A DNA stretch of 64,000 nt from Granulicella sp. L46 (GTDB lineage: Bacteria; Acidobacteriota; Terriglobia; Terriglobales; Acidobacteriaceae): NCBI RefSeq assembly GCF_009765785.1, contig NZ_LMUT01000003.1, positions 233,363 to 297,362 of the forward strand. Reading direction: 5' to 3'. The notes beneath the pieces were generated by a model. That model ran no database searches, was not told the origin of the DNA, and saw only the letters and a program-made list of their open reading frames with translations. The first letter of the stretch is position 1, and each line of letters begins with the position of its first letter. The position numbers and the translations under genes were made by a program. Below, in pieces: positions 44,593-52,260 of this stretch.

Positions 44593-44766
44593 GTGTTTTT
44601 GTATAACTGGAACAATCAATTTTCATAGGTTTGGACCATCCTCCTTTCCCGTGTTGAAACTCAAACTAAACTTACCCCCGCCCTCAAGTCAACGGCCCCA
44701 ACCAACCCTCTGTGCATATCTGCATCTCACCTGCTGAATTCAAATCGCTTAGGAGAATCTCACTCC

Positions 44767-44988
44767 ATGAAACCAGCCACCATCATCGGCATTCTGCTCA
44801 TCGTCCTCGGCATCATCGGCTTCGCCGTCGGAGGCTTCAGCTTCACCCACGAACATCAGGACGCCAAAGTGGGCCCGATCGACATCGAGCACAAGCAAAC
44901 CAGCACCGTCCCCATCCCACCCGTCCTCAGCGGCATCGCCCTGGTCGGCGGAATCGCGCTCGTCGTTGTCGGAGCAAGGCGCACCTAA
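44767..44988 (+). CDS. Small membrane protein (DUF3185-like)
   Basis: A 73-residue protein with two helices (about 5-25, TIIGILLIVLGIIGFAVGGF, and about 50-68, PPVLSGIALVGGIALVVVG). They are joined by a polar stretch, FTHEHQDAKVGPIDIEHKQTSTVPIP. The layout matches the DUF3185 family of short inner-membrane proteins of unknown role. AGGAG lies ten bases before the ATG. It is divergent from the structured RNA and thiG, and converges on the metal-sensor gene. Confidence 0.75.
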   Translation: MKPATIIGILLIVLGIIGFAVGGFSFTHEHQDAKVGPIDIEHKQTSTVPIPPVLSGIALVGGIALVVVGARRT

Positions 44989-45017
44989 CGCAAGCGAGCG
45001 CCCGCCTCCGGCGACGC

Positions 45018-45287
45018 TTACTTCATATATGCCCGCACCAGGTCGATCAGCTCTTCGCCCAGCTCGGGAGTTAGCGCCTTCGACTTCGGTCCAATCAGGT
45101 GCAGCCGAATATGATCCTCCAGCACCTCTGCCATCAACCCATCAATTCCGCCGCGCACCGCAGCCAGAAGCATCAGCACATTCGCGCAATCGTGCTCCTC
45201 TGTAAGGCTGCGTTCCACCCGTTCCATCTGCCCGTTGATTCTCTTCGCACGGTTCACCAGCTTTACCCGCTCGCGATCCAATTCCAT
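45018..45287 (-). CDS. Metal-sensing transcriptional repressor (CsoR/RcnR/FrmR family)
   Basis: An all-helical tetrameric repressor, 89 residues. The first helix VKLVNRAKRINGQMERVERSL and the second CANVLMLLAAVRGGIDGLMAEVLEDHI are diagnostic. The sensor residues are C34, H59 and H63, the Cys-His-His arrangement of RcnR (nickel/cobalt). The copper-sensing CsoR has a second Cys, and FrmR lacks the last His. The sequence otherwise resembles FrmR (AEVLEDHIR, ELIDLVRAY), so a formaldehyde sensor cannot be excluded. AGGAGG precedes the ATG and abuts a 19-bp palindrome in the divergent spacer. Confidence 0.9.
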   Translation of the reverse strand: MELDRERVKLVNRAKRINGQMERVERSLTEEHDCANVLMLLAAVRGGIDGLMAEVLEDHIRLHLIGPKSKALTPELGEELIDLVRAYMK

Positions 45288-45296
45288 TGTTCCTCC

Positions 45297-45315
45297 TATA
45301 CCCTACTGGGGTATA
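45297..45315. promoter_or_regulatory. Operator for the CsoR/RcnR-family repressor
   Basis: A palindrome with seven-base arms TATACCC and GGGTATA around five bases. The G/C-tract flanked by TA matches operators known for CsoR/RcnR proteins. On the plus strand it overlaps a -10 box TATACT (45312-45317) for the porin gene; on the minus strand it abuts the ribosome site of the repressor gene. Binding would repress both genes. Confidence 0.75.
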
Positions 45316-45380
45316 CTATTCCTCGCAGACTGAAATTCACACTCTATTCTTTCTCCCCATGAAGAATAAGGAAGCCCTTC

Positions 45381-47036
45381 ATGTTCTCCCCACGCACGCC
45401 CCCGTTCGCCGCGCTGTTCCTCTGCCCGCTGCTCGCCGCCCCCCACATGCAAGCGCAGCAGCCCCTCCAGGCCTCCGCGCAAGTTGCACAAACCTCCCTC
45501 CCGAACGCACCTTCCGTGCACCTCGCCGCAGATCTTCTCCCCGACATCAGCATCCCCGTGCAGTCCAGCCAGCAAGCACCTCCCGCAGGCACGCAAAGTC
45601 TCCCGCCCTCCGCGCAGGAGCCAGCAACCAGCCCCGCACACAACACCCCGTCGGCAACCGACGAGTCCAACAAGCCCCCGCAAACCTATAACCTCCACGC
45701 GCAATACACCCTTACCGGCATGGCGTATTCCTCCTTCAGCGCCAAGTACTCGAACCCGGCCTATCTCGTCTACGGCACCGGAAGCAGCCTTCCCACCGCA
45801 GGCCAGGCCCGCGAAACGCAATCCGCCGACGCCTACTTCGGCTACCGCTTATTCGCCAACACCGAGTTCCACGTCGATGCCCTATTCTGGCAGGGCTATG
45901 GCGTGAACAACACGTTCGGTATTGGCGACTTCCCCGACGGCGAAGCCTTCAAGGTCGGCGTCCGTTACCCTCACTTCGCCGTCGCGCGCTTCTTCACGCG
46001 GACGACAATCAATCTCGGAGGCCCCCAGCAATCCGTCGACGACGACCTGCTCACCCTCCGCGGCAAGCAGGATACGAATCGCATCACCATCACCATCGGA
46101 AGAATGAGCGTCAAAGACATCTTTGACAACAACCAATATTCGAACGACCCCCGCGGGCAGTTCATGAACTGGGCTCTCATGGCCAACGCCGCGTACGATT
46201 ACCCCGCAGACGCGCTCGGCTTTACCACCGGCATCGCCATCGAGGCGAATACCTCCAACTGGACGCTCCGCTACGGCTGGTTCCAGATGTCGAAATACCG
46301 CAATCAGTTCACCGCCGAAGGCCTCTACCTCGTGCTCCCCACTGAGCCGCTATCCGGCGACGGAAAAATCTTCTACGACTGGGGCATGGTCACCGAGCTC
46401 GAGCACCGTCACGCCATCGCCTCTCATCCAGGAGCCGTTCGCCTCCTCGTCTTTGACGACCGTTCAAACAATGGCAGCTATAAAGCAGCCGTCGCACTCG
46501 CCAACGACCCAGCCACCCTCGCCATCTGGGGTACGCCCGCAGCATTCCTCGCCAGCGCGAACGGCGTAACCGGTGGTATCGACGACACGCACGCCCTGCG
46601 CAACACCTGGGGCCTCGGCCTCAACGCAGACCAGGAAATCACCAAAAACATCGGTGTCTTTTCCCGCATCGGCCGGAACTCCGGTCAGAACAGCGGCTTC
46701 GAGTTCACCGACACAAACTGGACAGCAACCTTTGGCACCAGCATCAAAGGCGAGAAGTGGAAGCAGCCCGACGACGTCATCGGCGCAGCCTTCATCATCA
46801 GCGGCATTTCAAAGGCAAATCAGGATTATCACGCTGCCGGCGGCATCGGCATCCTCACCGGTGACGGCGCTCTGAACTACGGTCCAGAAAAAAACGTGGA
46901 GCTCTACTACGATCACAAGTTTTCGAAGTACTTCTTCGGTACCGTCGATTACCAGTTTGTGGACGACCCCGCCTACAACAAAGATCGTGGCCCCGTCCCC
47001 GGCATCTTCGGAATCCGCCTGCATTATGAACGCTAG
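45381..47036 (+). CDS. OprB-like outer-membrane porin
   Basis: A 551-residue exported porin. After a signal peptide (cleavage near residue 25, MQAQQ) comes a Pro/Ser/Gln-rich segment (about 26-95), then a long barrel of the carbohydrate-selective OprB/alginate-porin type. Typical strand and turn motifs include YNLHAQYTLTGMAYSSFSAKY, RITITIGRMSVKDIFDNNQY, YDYPADALGFTTGIAIE and the closing ELYYDHKFSKYFFGTVDYQF with an aromatic-containing C-terminus GIRLHYER. It is divergent from the metal sensor and shares its operator, so expression probably depends on a metal or aldehyde rather than a sugar. Confidence 0.85.
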   Translation: MFSPRTPPFAALFLCPLLAAPHMQAQQPLQASAQVAQTSLPNAPSVHLAADLLPDISIPVQSSQQAPPAGTQSLPPSAQEPATSPAHNTPSATDESNKPPQTYNLHAQYTLTGMAYSSFSAKYSNPAYLVYGTGSSLPTAGQARETQSADAYFGYRLFANTEFHVDALFWQGYGVNNTFGIGDFPDGEAFKVGVRYPHFAVARFFTRTTINLGGPQQSVDDDLLTLRGKQDTNRITITIGRMSVKDIFDNNQYSNDPRGQFMNWALMANAAYDYPADALGFTTGIAIEANTSNWTLRYGWFQMSKYRNQFTAEGLYLVLPTEPLSGDGKIFYDWGMVTELEHRHAIASHPGAVRLLVFDDRSNNGSYKAAVALANDPATLAIWGTPAAFLASANGVTGGIDDTHALRNTWGLGLNADQEITKNIGVFSRIGRNSGQNSGFEFTDTNWTATFGTSIKGEKWKQPDDVIGAAFIISGISKANQDYHAAGGIGILTGDGALNYGPEKNVELYYDHKFSKYFFGTVDYQFVDDPAYNKDRGPVPGIFGIRLHYER

Positions 47037-47048
47037 ACTCGCTGACCT

Positions 47049-47516
47049 CTAACCCGCGACCGCCGCATGCCTTCCCAACATCACCCGCAGCCCCCACCCC
47101 AAATCAAACACCAACACTCCCAGCACTCCCCACACGATCGCCCCCTCGTACGCCCGCCACGTAGTTGCAATGATCGCGCCCTGCGGATCGCCGACGCGAT
47201 ACAGCACCGGCACGATCTCTCCCGCAGGAAACTCCACCTCCTCTGACCCGCTCGCCGCCTGCACCGTCACCAACTCCCCGCCTGGCAATCGGAATCGAAA
47301 TCGCGGCGTGTACACCACTCCACCCTCTTTTGCGAATCCCGAAACATTCTCCGTGATCGTCGCCGTAGCCCTCACCCGCGTCCGCGCAAACATCCACGAG
47401 CGCACCGCAAACCCAGCAGCAATCACAAGCAACACGATACCCACCAAGGGCAGCATTCCAGCCAGCGGCGGCGCAACCCGCTCAAAACTCTTACGCAGCC
47501 ATCGTAAAAACTCCAT
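47049..47516 (-). CDS. DUF3592 domain membrane protein
   Basis: A 155-residue protein with two helices (about 18-40, GMLPLVGIVLLVIAAGFAV, and about 125-145) flanking a small beta domain. The DUF3592 pattern is visible: ATATITENVSGFAKEGGVVYTPRFRFRLPGGE, then FPAGEIVPVLYRVGDPQGAII. The family has no known function. It converges on the porin gene across 12 bp. Confidence 0.78.
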   Translation of the reverse strand: MEFLRWLRKSFERVAPPLAGMLPLVGIVLLVIAAGFAVRSWMFARTRVRATATITENVSGFAKEGGVVYTPRFRFRLPGGELVTVQAASGSEEVEFPAGEIVPVLYRVGDPQGAIIATTWRAYEGAIVWGVLGVLVFDLGWGLRVMLGRHAAVAG

Positions 47517-47601
47517 TGCCCCACTCTAGCCTCTCGGACCCGTCTAACAAAGCATTCATGCGCCGCACGCACATCCCCGGCTAAAATTAATCCCTATTCT
47601 T

Positions 47602-48069
47602 ATGACCTCTTCTCACAAAATCCTGAAAGTCGTTCGCCAGATCCATCTCTACATTGGCATCTTCATTTCGCCCGCGATCCTCTTCTTCGCCTTCACCGGC
47701 GCCCTCCAGACCTTCAGCTTGCATGAGACCACGCGCGGCAGCGACTACAAGCCTCCCACCTGGATCGCAACCCTCGCCCAACTCCACAAGAAACAAACCA
47801 CCACCGTCCCCATCCGCAAACCCCGCCCCGCCGACGTCGTACCTAAGCCCGACAAGCATGCCGACGCCTCCGCCCCGCAGCCATCCCCCGAGCCGCCACA
47901 GAAGTCTCATCTCCCGATGAAGATCTTTTTCCTTCTCGTCGCCATCGGCCTCTTCACCTCGACCCTCACCGGAATCTACATGTCCTACAAATTCATGCGC
48001 AACCGACTGGTCGTCACCGTACTTCTGATAGCGGGCACCATCATCCCTCTCCTCCTGCTCCCCTTCTGA
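47602..48069 (+). CDS. PepSY-associated membrane protein
   Basis: A 155-residue inner-membrane protein. The N-terminal helix VVRQIHLYIGIFISPAILFFAFTGALQTF, with His near the membrane face, is the start of PepSY_TM proteins. A Pro/Lys-rich periplasmic loop (about 45-105) and two more helices follow. It is much shorter than the full PepSY_TM iron-uptake reductases, so it represents a minimal version of the fold or a single domain. It is followed by the prepilin peptidase at 50 bp. Confidence 0.75.
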   Translation: MTSSHKILKVVRQIHLYIGIFISPAILFFAFTGALQTFSLHETTRGSDYKPPTWIATLAQLHKKQTTTVPIRKPRPADVVPKPDKHADASAPQPSPEPPQKSHLPMKIFFLLVAIGLFTSTLTGIYMSYKFMRNRLVVTVLLIAGTIIPLLLLPF

Positions 48070-48119
48070 CGCGCGCACATCTCCAATCCAACGGCATGCC
48101 TCACCTATACTGAACTCTC

Positions 48120-49043
48120 ATGTTCACCGGACCTCTCGTCTTCGAGCTGCCCGCCTTTTTCCTCGGCCTGCTCTTCGGAAGCTTTCTCAACGTCTGCATC
48201 TCCCGTCTGCCCGACCATCGCAGCCTGAGCAAGCCGCGTTCGCACTGCCCCCACTGCCTCCACACCGTCGCCTGGTACGACAACATCCCGCTCGTCAGCT
48301 GGATCCTTCTCCGCGCGCGCTGCCGCCAGTGCCAGCAACCCATCTCCTGGCGTTATCCCGCAGTCGAGCTCGCCTTCGCCCTCTGGCTCACCTTCGCCGC
48401 CCGCACCGCCTTTCCGCTGCTCAGACCTGGCATATCCACCAACGCCTTCGCCGCTGCCACCATCGACGCCGTCGCCCTAGCCATCCTCGGCTTCCTCCTC
48501 ATCGGCCTCCTCGTCATGGACTGGCAAACCCACACCCTCCCCGATGCCTTCACCCTCACCGGAACCCTCATCGGCTTCCTCCTGCTCTGCGCCCGCGCCG
48601 CGTACCTCCCTCCCCACCAGTACGATCTCCTCCTCCACGGCCACAACCCACTCACCAGCGTCGGCGGCGCCGTCGACAACGGCAACGTCATCCTCACCGG
48701 CTCCGAGCACCTCGTCCTCGGCCGAATCCTCGGCATCGCCGTCGCCGCAGGCCTCCTCCTCCTCATCCGTCTTCTGTACAAGCAACTCCGCCATCGCGAA
48801 GGTCTCGGCCTCGGCGACATCAAGCTTGTCGCGATGATCACCGCATTCCTCGGCTTCTGGCTTGCCGCCTTCGCCATCTTCCTAGGCTTCGTTCTCTGCG
48901 CCACCTACGCACTTACCCTCATCGCCCGTCGACGAGTCACCGCCACCACCCGTCTCCCCCTCGGCGCCTTCCTCGCCATCGGAGGCCTGGTCGCCGCCAT
49001 CCTCGGCGCCCCCGTCATCGCCTGGTACGCCTCGCTCTTCTAA
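48120..49043 (+). CDS. pilD: Prepilin leader peptidase / N-methyltransferase
   Basis: Cleaves and N-methylates type IV prepilins and related pseudopilins in the inner membrane. The methyltransferase domain has both zinc-binding pairs (C43, C46, C68, C71). The aspartyl protease residues are D134 (LVMDWQTHTLPDA) and D233 in the GLGD motif (GLGLGDIKLVAMI). The 307-residue length and eight helices fit the A24A family. No pilin genes are nearby. There is no Shine-Dalgarno sequence; TATACT (48106-48111) ends eight bases before the ATG, suggesting a leaderless message. Confidence 0.93.
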   Translation: MFTGPLVFELPAFFLGLLFGSFLNVCISRLPDHRSLSKPRSHCPHCLHTVAWYDNIPLVSWILLRARCRQCQQPISWRYPAVELAFALWLTFAARTAFPLLRPGISTNAFAAATIDAVALAILGFLLIGLLVMDWQTHTLPDAFTLTGTLIGFLLLCARAAYLPPHQYDLLLHGHNPLTSVGGAVDNGNVILTGSEHLVLGRILGIAVAAGLLLLIRLLYKQLRHREGLGLGDIKLVAMITAFLGFWLAAFAIFLGFVLCATYALTLIARRRVTATTRLPLGAFLAIGGLVAAILGAPVIAWYASLF

Positions 49044-49111
49044 GCCACGTCGCTGCTATAAATCTTCCGTAACCCCCGAACACCCATCCTCGCTCCGAAA
49101 AGGACACTTCC

Positions 49112-49495
49112 ATGGCAACCAAAGTCTGCGTTGAAGTCCCCGGAATGCCCGCCATCGGCCCTTACTCCCATGCCGTCCAAGCCGGCGGCTTGCTCTTCGT
49201 CTCCGGCCAGCCCGGTCTCGACGCCGCCACCGGCCAGGCCTCCCCCGACATCAAACAGCAGATGCGCCAAGCCTTCCTCAACCTCGACACTGTCCTCCGC
49301 GCCGGCGGCTCCAGCCTCGACCTTGTAGTGAACACCACAGCCATCGTTCCCGACCTCGCTAACTTCCCTCTCGTCAATCAACTCTTCGCCGAGTTCTTCC
49401 CCACCGCTCCCCCCGCGCGCATGACCATCAACGCCCCGCTTCCAAAAGGCCTCCAATTCTCCATCGGCTGTGTAGCGGCCCTCGCCGATTCCTGA
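49112..49495 (+). CDS. RidA-family protein
   Basis: A 127-residue trimeric protein of the YjgF/RidA family, which in most members hydrolyses reactive enamines and imines from PLP enzymes. The signatures GPYSHAVQAGGLLFVSGQPGLD and the arginine R103 (PPARMTIN) are present. The Glu that activates water in E. coli RidA (position 120) is replaced: the C-terminal strand reads FSIGCVAAL. This suggests altered or lost imine hydrolysis. GGAC precedes the ATG at short distance. It lies 106 bp before the complex I operon without obvious connection. Confidence 0.88.
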   Translation: MATKVCVEVPGMPAIGPYSHAVQAGGLLFVSGQPGLDAATGQASPDIKQQMRQAFLNLDTVLRAGGSSLDLVVNTTAIVPDLANFPLVNQLFAEFFPTAPPARMTINAPLPKGLQFSIGCVAALADS

Positions 49496-49561
49496 TCGAA
49501 TCCCCTTCCATCCCCCCACTGTCCGTTTCCCGCCCGAAACGTGCGATGACCGCGCGCAAAC

Positions 49562-49590
49562 TTGACCCTTGACCGCGCCACTCCTACACT
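49562..49590 (+). promoter_or_regulatory. Predicted promoter of the complex I operon
   Basis: A -35 box TTGACC (49562-49567), a 17-base spacer and a -10 box TACACT (49585-49590). The ATG of nuoA follows 11 bases after the -10 box, so the 5' leader would be only about five bases. No Shine-Dalgarno sequence is present. Confidence 0.7.
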
Positions 49591-49601
49591 CAAAACTAGC
49601 C

Positions 49602-50012
49602 ATGTCGACGCAGAATCCCTACATTTGGCAGTACCTTCCGCTCGTGCTTCAGATTCTCGTAGCCGTCGGTGTCGCCTCGTTCATGGTGGCCGCGTCTTAC
49701 TTCCTCGGCAAGCACAAACGCTCCCGCACCAAGCTCAGCCCTTACGAGTGCGGCATGGATCCCGTCGGCGACGCGCGCGGCCGCTTCTCCGTCAAGTTCT
49801 ACATGGTCGCCATGCTCTTCATCCTGTTCGACGTCGAGGCGGTATTCGTCCTTCCCTGGGCCGTAATCTACCGTCGCCTTCCCGCCATCACAGGCTCCCG
49901 CATGTTCGGCTTCTGGGAGATGCTCGTCTACCTCGCCTTCGTCGCTGTCGGCCTCTTCTACGTCTGGAAGAAGGGCATCCTCAACTGGTCCAACGACAAA
50001 GCTGACCTATAG
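49602..50012 (+). CDS. nuoA: NADH-quinone oxidoreductase subunit A
   Basis: A three-helix membrane subunit at the junction of the two arms of complex I, 136 residues. The family core SPYECGMDPVGDARGRFSVKFYMVAMLFILFDVEAVFVLPW is intact, including the conserved Cys and the DVE acidic motif. The ATG at 49602 was chosen over one at 49569 because it fits the family start and the predicted promoter. It opens the operon. In most bacteria nuoB follows; here nuoC follows after 27 bp. Confidence 0.95.
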   Translation: MSTQNPYIWQYLPLVLQILVAVGVASFMVAASYFLGKHKRSRTKLSPYECGMDPVGDARGRFSVKFYMVAMLFILFDVEAVFVLPWAVIYRRLPAITGSRMFGFWEMLVYLAFVAVGLFYVWKKGILNWSNDKADL

Positions 50013-50039
50013 CCCCAACAGAGCGCCTTCAGGAAACCT

Positions 50040-50549
50040 ATGGCTGATCCCATCACCAATCCCGCCACCCCCGACGCCATCTTCGGCAAAGCTGCCGTCA
50101 CCGAAGCTCTCGCCGACCACGTCGCCATCCTCGGCTTAAAAGACCTCATCACCGACGCCAAGTGGGACCGTAAAGAGCTCACCCTCACCATCGCCCCCGA
50201 GAACATCCGCGCCGCCGCCCAGGCCGCCAAAGACGCCGGCTACAACTTCTTCGAGGACGTAACCGCCGTCGACTGGTATCCAGCCGAGCCCCGCTTCCAG
50301 GTCGCCTACTCCATCCTCAGCATGGGCCTCAAGCAACGCATCCGCATCAACGTCCGCGTCTCCGGCGACGATCCCCGCATCGACTCCATCACCTCCGTCT
50401 GGCCCTCCGCCAACTTCTACGAGCGCGAAGTCTTCGACCTCTTCGGCATCCACTTCCCCGGCCACCCCCGCCTCACCCGTATCATGATGCCCGACAACTG
50501 GAATGGCCACCCGCTCCGCAAGGACTACCCCGTCGAGGGATACCGCTAA
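50040..50549 (+). CDS. nuoC: NADH-quinone oxidoreductase subunit C
   Basis: A peripheral-arm subunit of complex I, the 30-kDa homologue, 169 residues. The signature YEREVFDLFGIHFPGHPRLTRIMMPDNWNGHPLRKDYPVEGY is complete. It lacks metal centres and helps dock NuoD. AGGA lies before the ATG. Its stop overlaps the nuoD start (TAATG), which implies coupled translation. It is separate from NuoD rather than fused as in E. coli. Confidence 0.95.
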   Translation: MADPITNPATPDAIFGKAAVTEALADHVAILGLKDLITDAKWDRKELTLTIAPENIRAAAQAAKDAGYNFFEDVTAVDWYPAEPRFQVAYSILSMGLKQRIRINVRVSGDDPRIDSITSVWPSANFYEREVFDLFGIHFPGHPRLTRIMMPDNWNGHPLRKDYPVEGYR

Positions 50550-51919
50550 TGAGCAACTCCACTCTCGAAGACCCCCGCCAAACCGCCTACAACGCACCTG
50601 AAGCCGACTCAGCGCCCATCACCGACACCACCGGCGCCACCCTCGCCGGCTTCCGCAACGCCGAAGACCTCATCATCCCCGGCGTAGAAGACGTAGTCGA
50701 AGAATCCACCTCGCACCACCACCCGCACGGCTCCGATCCTGTCGACTCCCAGACCATGGTCCTCAACATGGGCCCGCAGCACCCGTCGACTCACGGCGTC
50801 CTTCGCCTCGTACTCGAAGTAGACGGCGAAACCGTCATCTCCCTCGCGCCCGACATCGGCTACCTCCACACCGGCATCGAGAAGACCGCCGAGGCCAAGT
50901 TCTACTCCCAGGTCACGCCCCTCACCGATCGCATCGACTACATCTGTCCGATGACCAACAACACCGCCTACGCCCTGGCGGTCGAAAAGCTCCTCGGCCT
51001 CGAAATCCCCGAGCGCTCCCAGTATCTCCGCGTCCTGCTCAACGAGCTCACCCGCATCCAGTCGCATCTCGTCTGGCTCGGCACGCACGCCATGGACATC
51101 GGCGCGCTCACCGTCTTTCTCTACTGCTTCCGCGAGCGCGAAGACCTCCTCCGCATCTTCGAGGCCATCAGCGGCCAGCGCATGATGTCCAGCTACATCC
51201 GCATCGGCGGCGTAGCCCTCGAGCCGCCCGCCGACATCTACGACCGCATCCGCAAATTCCTCAACGCCTTCCCCAAGCACATCGAGGAGTACGAAGGCCT
51301 GCTCAACGCCAACCCCATCTGGATGGGCCGACTCAAAGGCGTCGGCGTTCTCTCCGGCGAAGAAGCCATCGCCCTCGGCGTCACAGGTCCTCCCCTCCGC
51401 GCCTCGGGCATCGACTGGGACGTTCGCCGCGACATGCCGTACTCCGGCTACGACAAGTTCAAGTTCAACGTTCCCACCTCCAAAGACGGCGACGTCTGGG
51501 CCCGCTACATCGTCCGCATGCAGGAGATGCGCGAATCCGTCAGCATCTGCCACCAGGCCCTCGACCTCCTCGCCAACCTCCGCGACACCCGCCTCAACGC
51601 CGACGCACCCAAGATCGTGCTCCCCGACCGCGAGCAGATGAAGACCCAGATGGAGTCGCTCATCCACCACTTCAAGATTGTCACCGAAGGCTTCCAGGTC
51701 CCCGCCGGCGAAGCCACCAGCTCGGTCGAAGCGCCCCACGGCATGATGAACTACTACGTAGTCTCGGACGGCACCGCCAAGCCCTACCGCGTCCACATGC
51801 GCAACGCCGACTTCGCCAACCTCCAAGCCCTCGAAACCATGTGCAAAGGCCGCCTAATCGCCGACGTAGTAGCAGTAATCGGCTCCATCGACATCGTCCT
51901 CGGAGCCATCGATCGCTAG
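50549..51919 (+). CDS. nuoD: NADH-quinone oxidoreductase subunit D
   Basis: The 49-kDa subunit that forms the quinone site with NuoB. The core NMGPQHPSTHGVLRLVLEVDGE and the HTGIEKTAE and SYIRIGGVA blocks are intact. Compared with typical NuoD (about 400 residues) it has an N-terminal extension of about 65 residues, acidic and containing the His-rich SHHHPHG at about 54-60. The rest ends with the family terminus IGSIDIVLGAIDR. Despite its dependence on NuoB, no nuoB lies in this cluster. Confidence 0.96.
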   Translation: MSNSTLEDPRQTAYNAPEADSAPITDTTGATLAGFRNAEDLIIPGVEDVVEESTSHHHPHGSDPVDSQTMVLNMGPQHPSTHGVLRLVLEVDGETVISLAPDIGYLHTGIEKTAEAKFYSQVTPLTDRIDYICPMTNNTAYALAVEKLLGLEIPERSQYLRVLLNELTRIQSHLVWLGTHAMDIGALTVFLYCFREREDLLRIFEAISGQRMMSSYIRIGGVALEPPADIYDRIRKFLNAFPKHIEEYEGLLNANPIWMGRLKGVGVLSGEEAIALGVTGPPLRASGIDWDVRRDMPYSGYDKFKFNVPTSKDGDVWARYIVRMQEMRESVSICHQALDLLANLRDTRLNADAPKIVLPDREQMKTQMESLIHHFKIVTEGFQVPAGEATSSVEAPHGMMNYYVVSDGTAKPYRVHMRNADFANLQALETMCKGRLIADVVAVIGSIDIVLGAIDR

Positions 51920-51932
51920 CATGGAGGCAACG

Positions 51933-52238
51933 ATGAATGATCGCCTCCACACCGAACTCTGGACCTCCTGGGCCTCCCTGCTTCGCAGCTACGCAGCCGC
52001 CCACGGACTCAACAGCACCCACCACGCCGTAGTCGAGGTGAGTGCCAACGAAATTACCCTCCGCGTCAACGACCGCTGGCTCCGCTTCACCCCCAGTGAC
52101 CTCCAACACAGCGGAGAAACCCCCACACCCTTTACCCTCAACGAAAACGGAACCGTCACCATCGACCACCAACCCGAGCAGGAGATGGACATCGCCGCCG
52201 AACAATTCGCCCGCGAAATCCTGACATCGAAGAACTGA
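51933..52238 (+). CDS. Small protein encoded between nuoD and nuoE
   Basis: A 101-residue protein I do not recognise. It looks like a small alpha/beta domain: helix WTSWASLLRSYAAAHG, then strands AVVEVSANEITLRVNDRWLRFT and GTVTIDHQPEQEMDI, then helix AAEQFAREIL. I chose the ATG at 51933, which has GGAGG five bases upstream; an ATG at 51921 is also in frame. Its stop codon lies inside a repeat (52232-52257), so the last residues may have been set by repeat insertion. Its place inside the operon suggests a complex I accessory or assembly role, but this is not shown. Confidence 0.75.
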   Translation: MNDRLHTELWTSWASLLRSYAAAHGLNSTHHAVVEVSANEITLRVNDRWLRFTPSDLQHSGETPTPFTLNENGTVTIDHQPEQEMDIAAEQFAREILTSKN

Positions 52239-52257
52239 CAACTGAGAACTGACAACT
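52232..52257 (+). repeat. AACTGA-type repeat before nuoE
   Basis: Two copies of GAACTGACAACT joined by GA, directly before the nuoE ATG at 52261. The same words form the long inverted repeat at 34276-34341. The TGA of the preceding gene (52236-52238) lies within it. Confidence 0.75.
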
Positions 52258-52260
52258 CCC

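Noticed and set aside
50013..50039. Hidden or frameshifted nuoB between nuoA and nuoC
   Set aside because: Only 27 bases separate the genes, far too little for a NuoB of about 160-200 residues.
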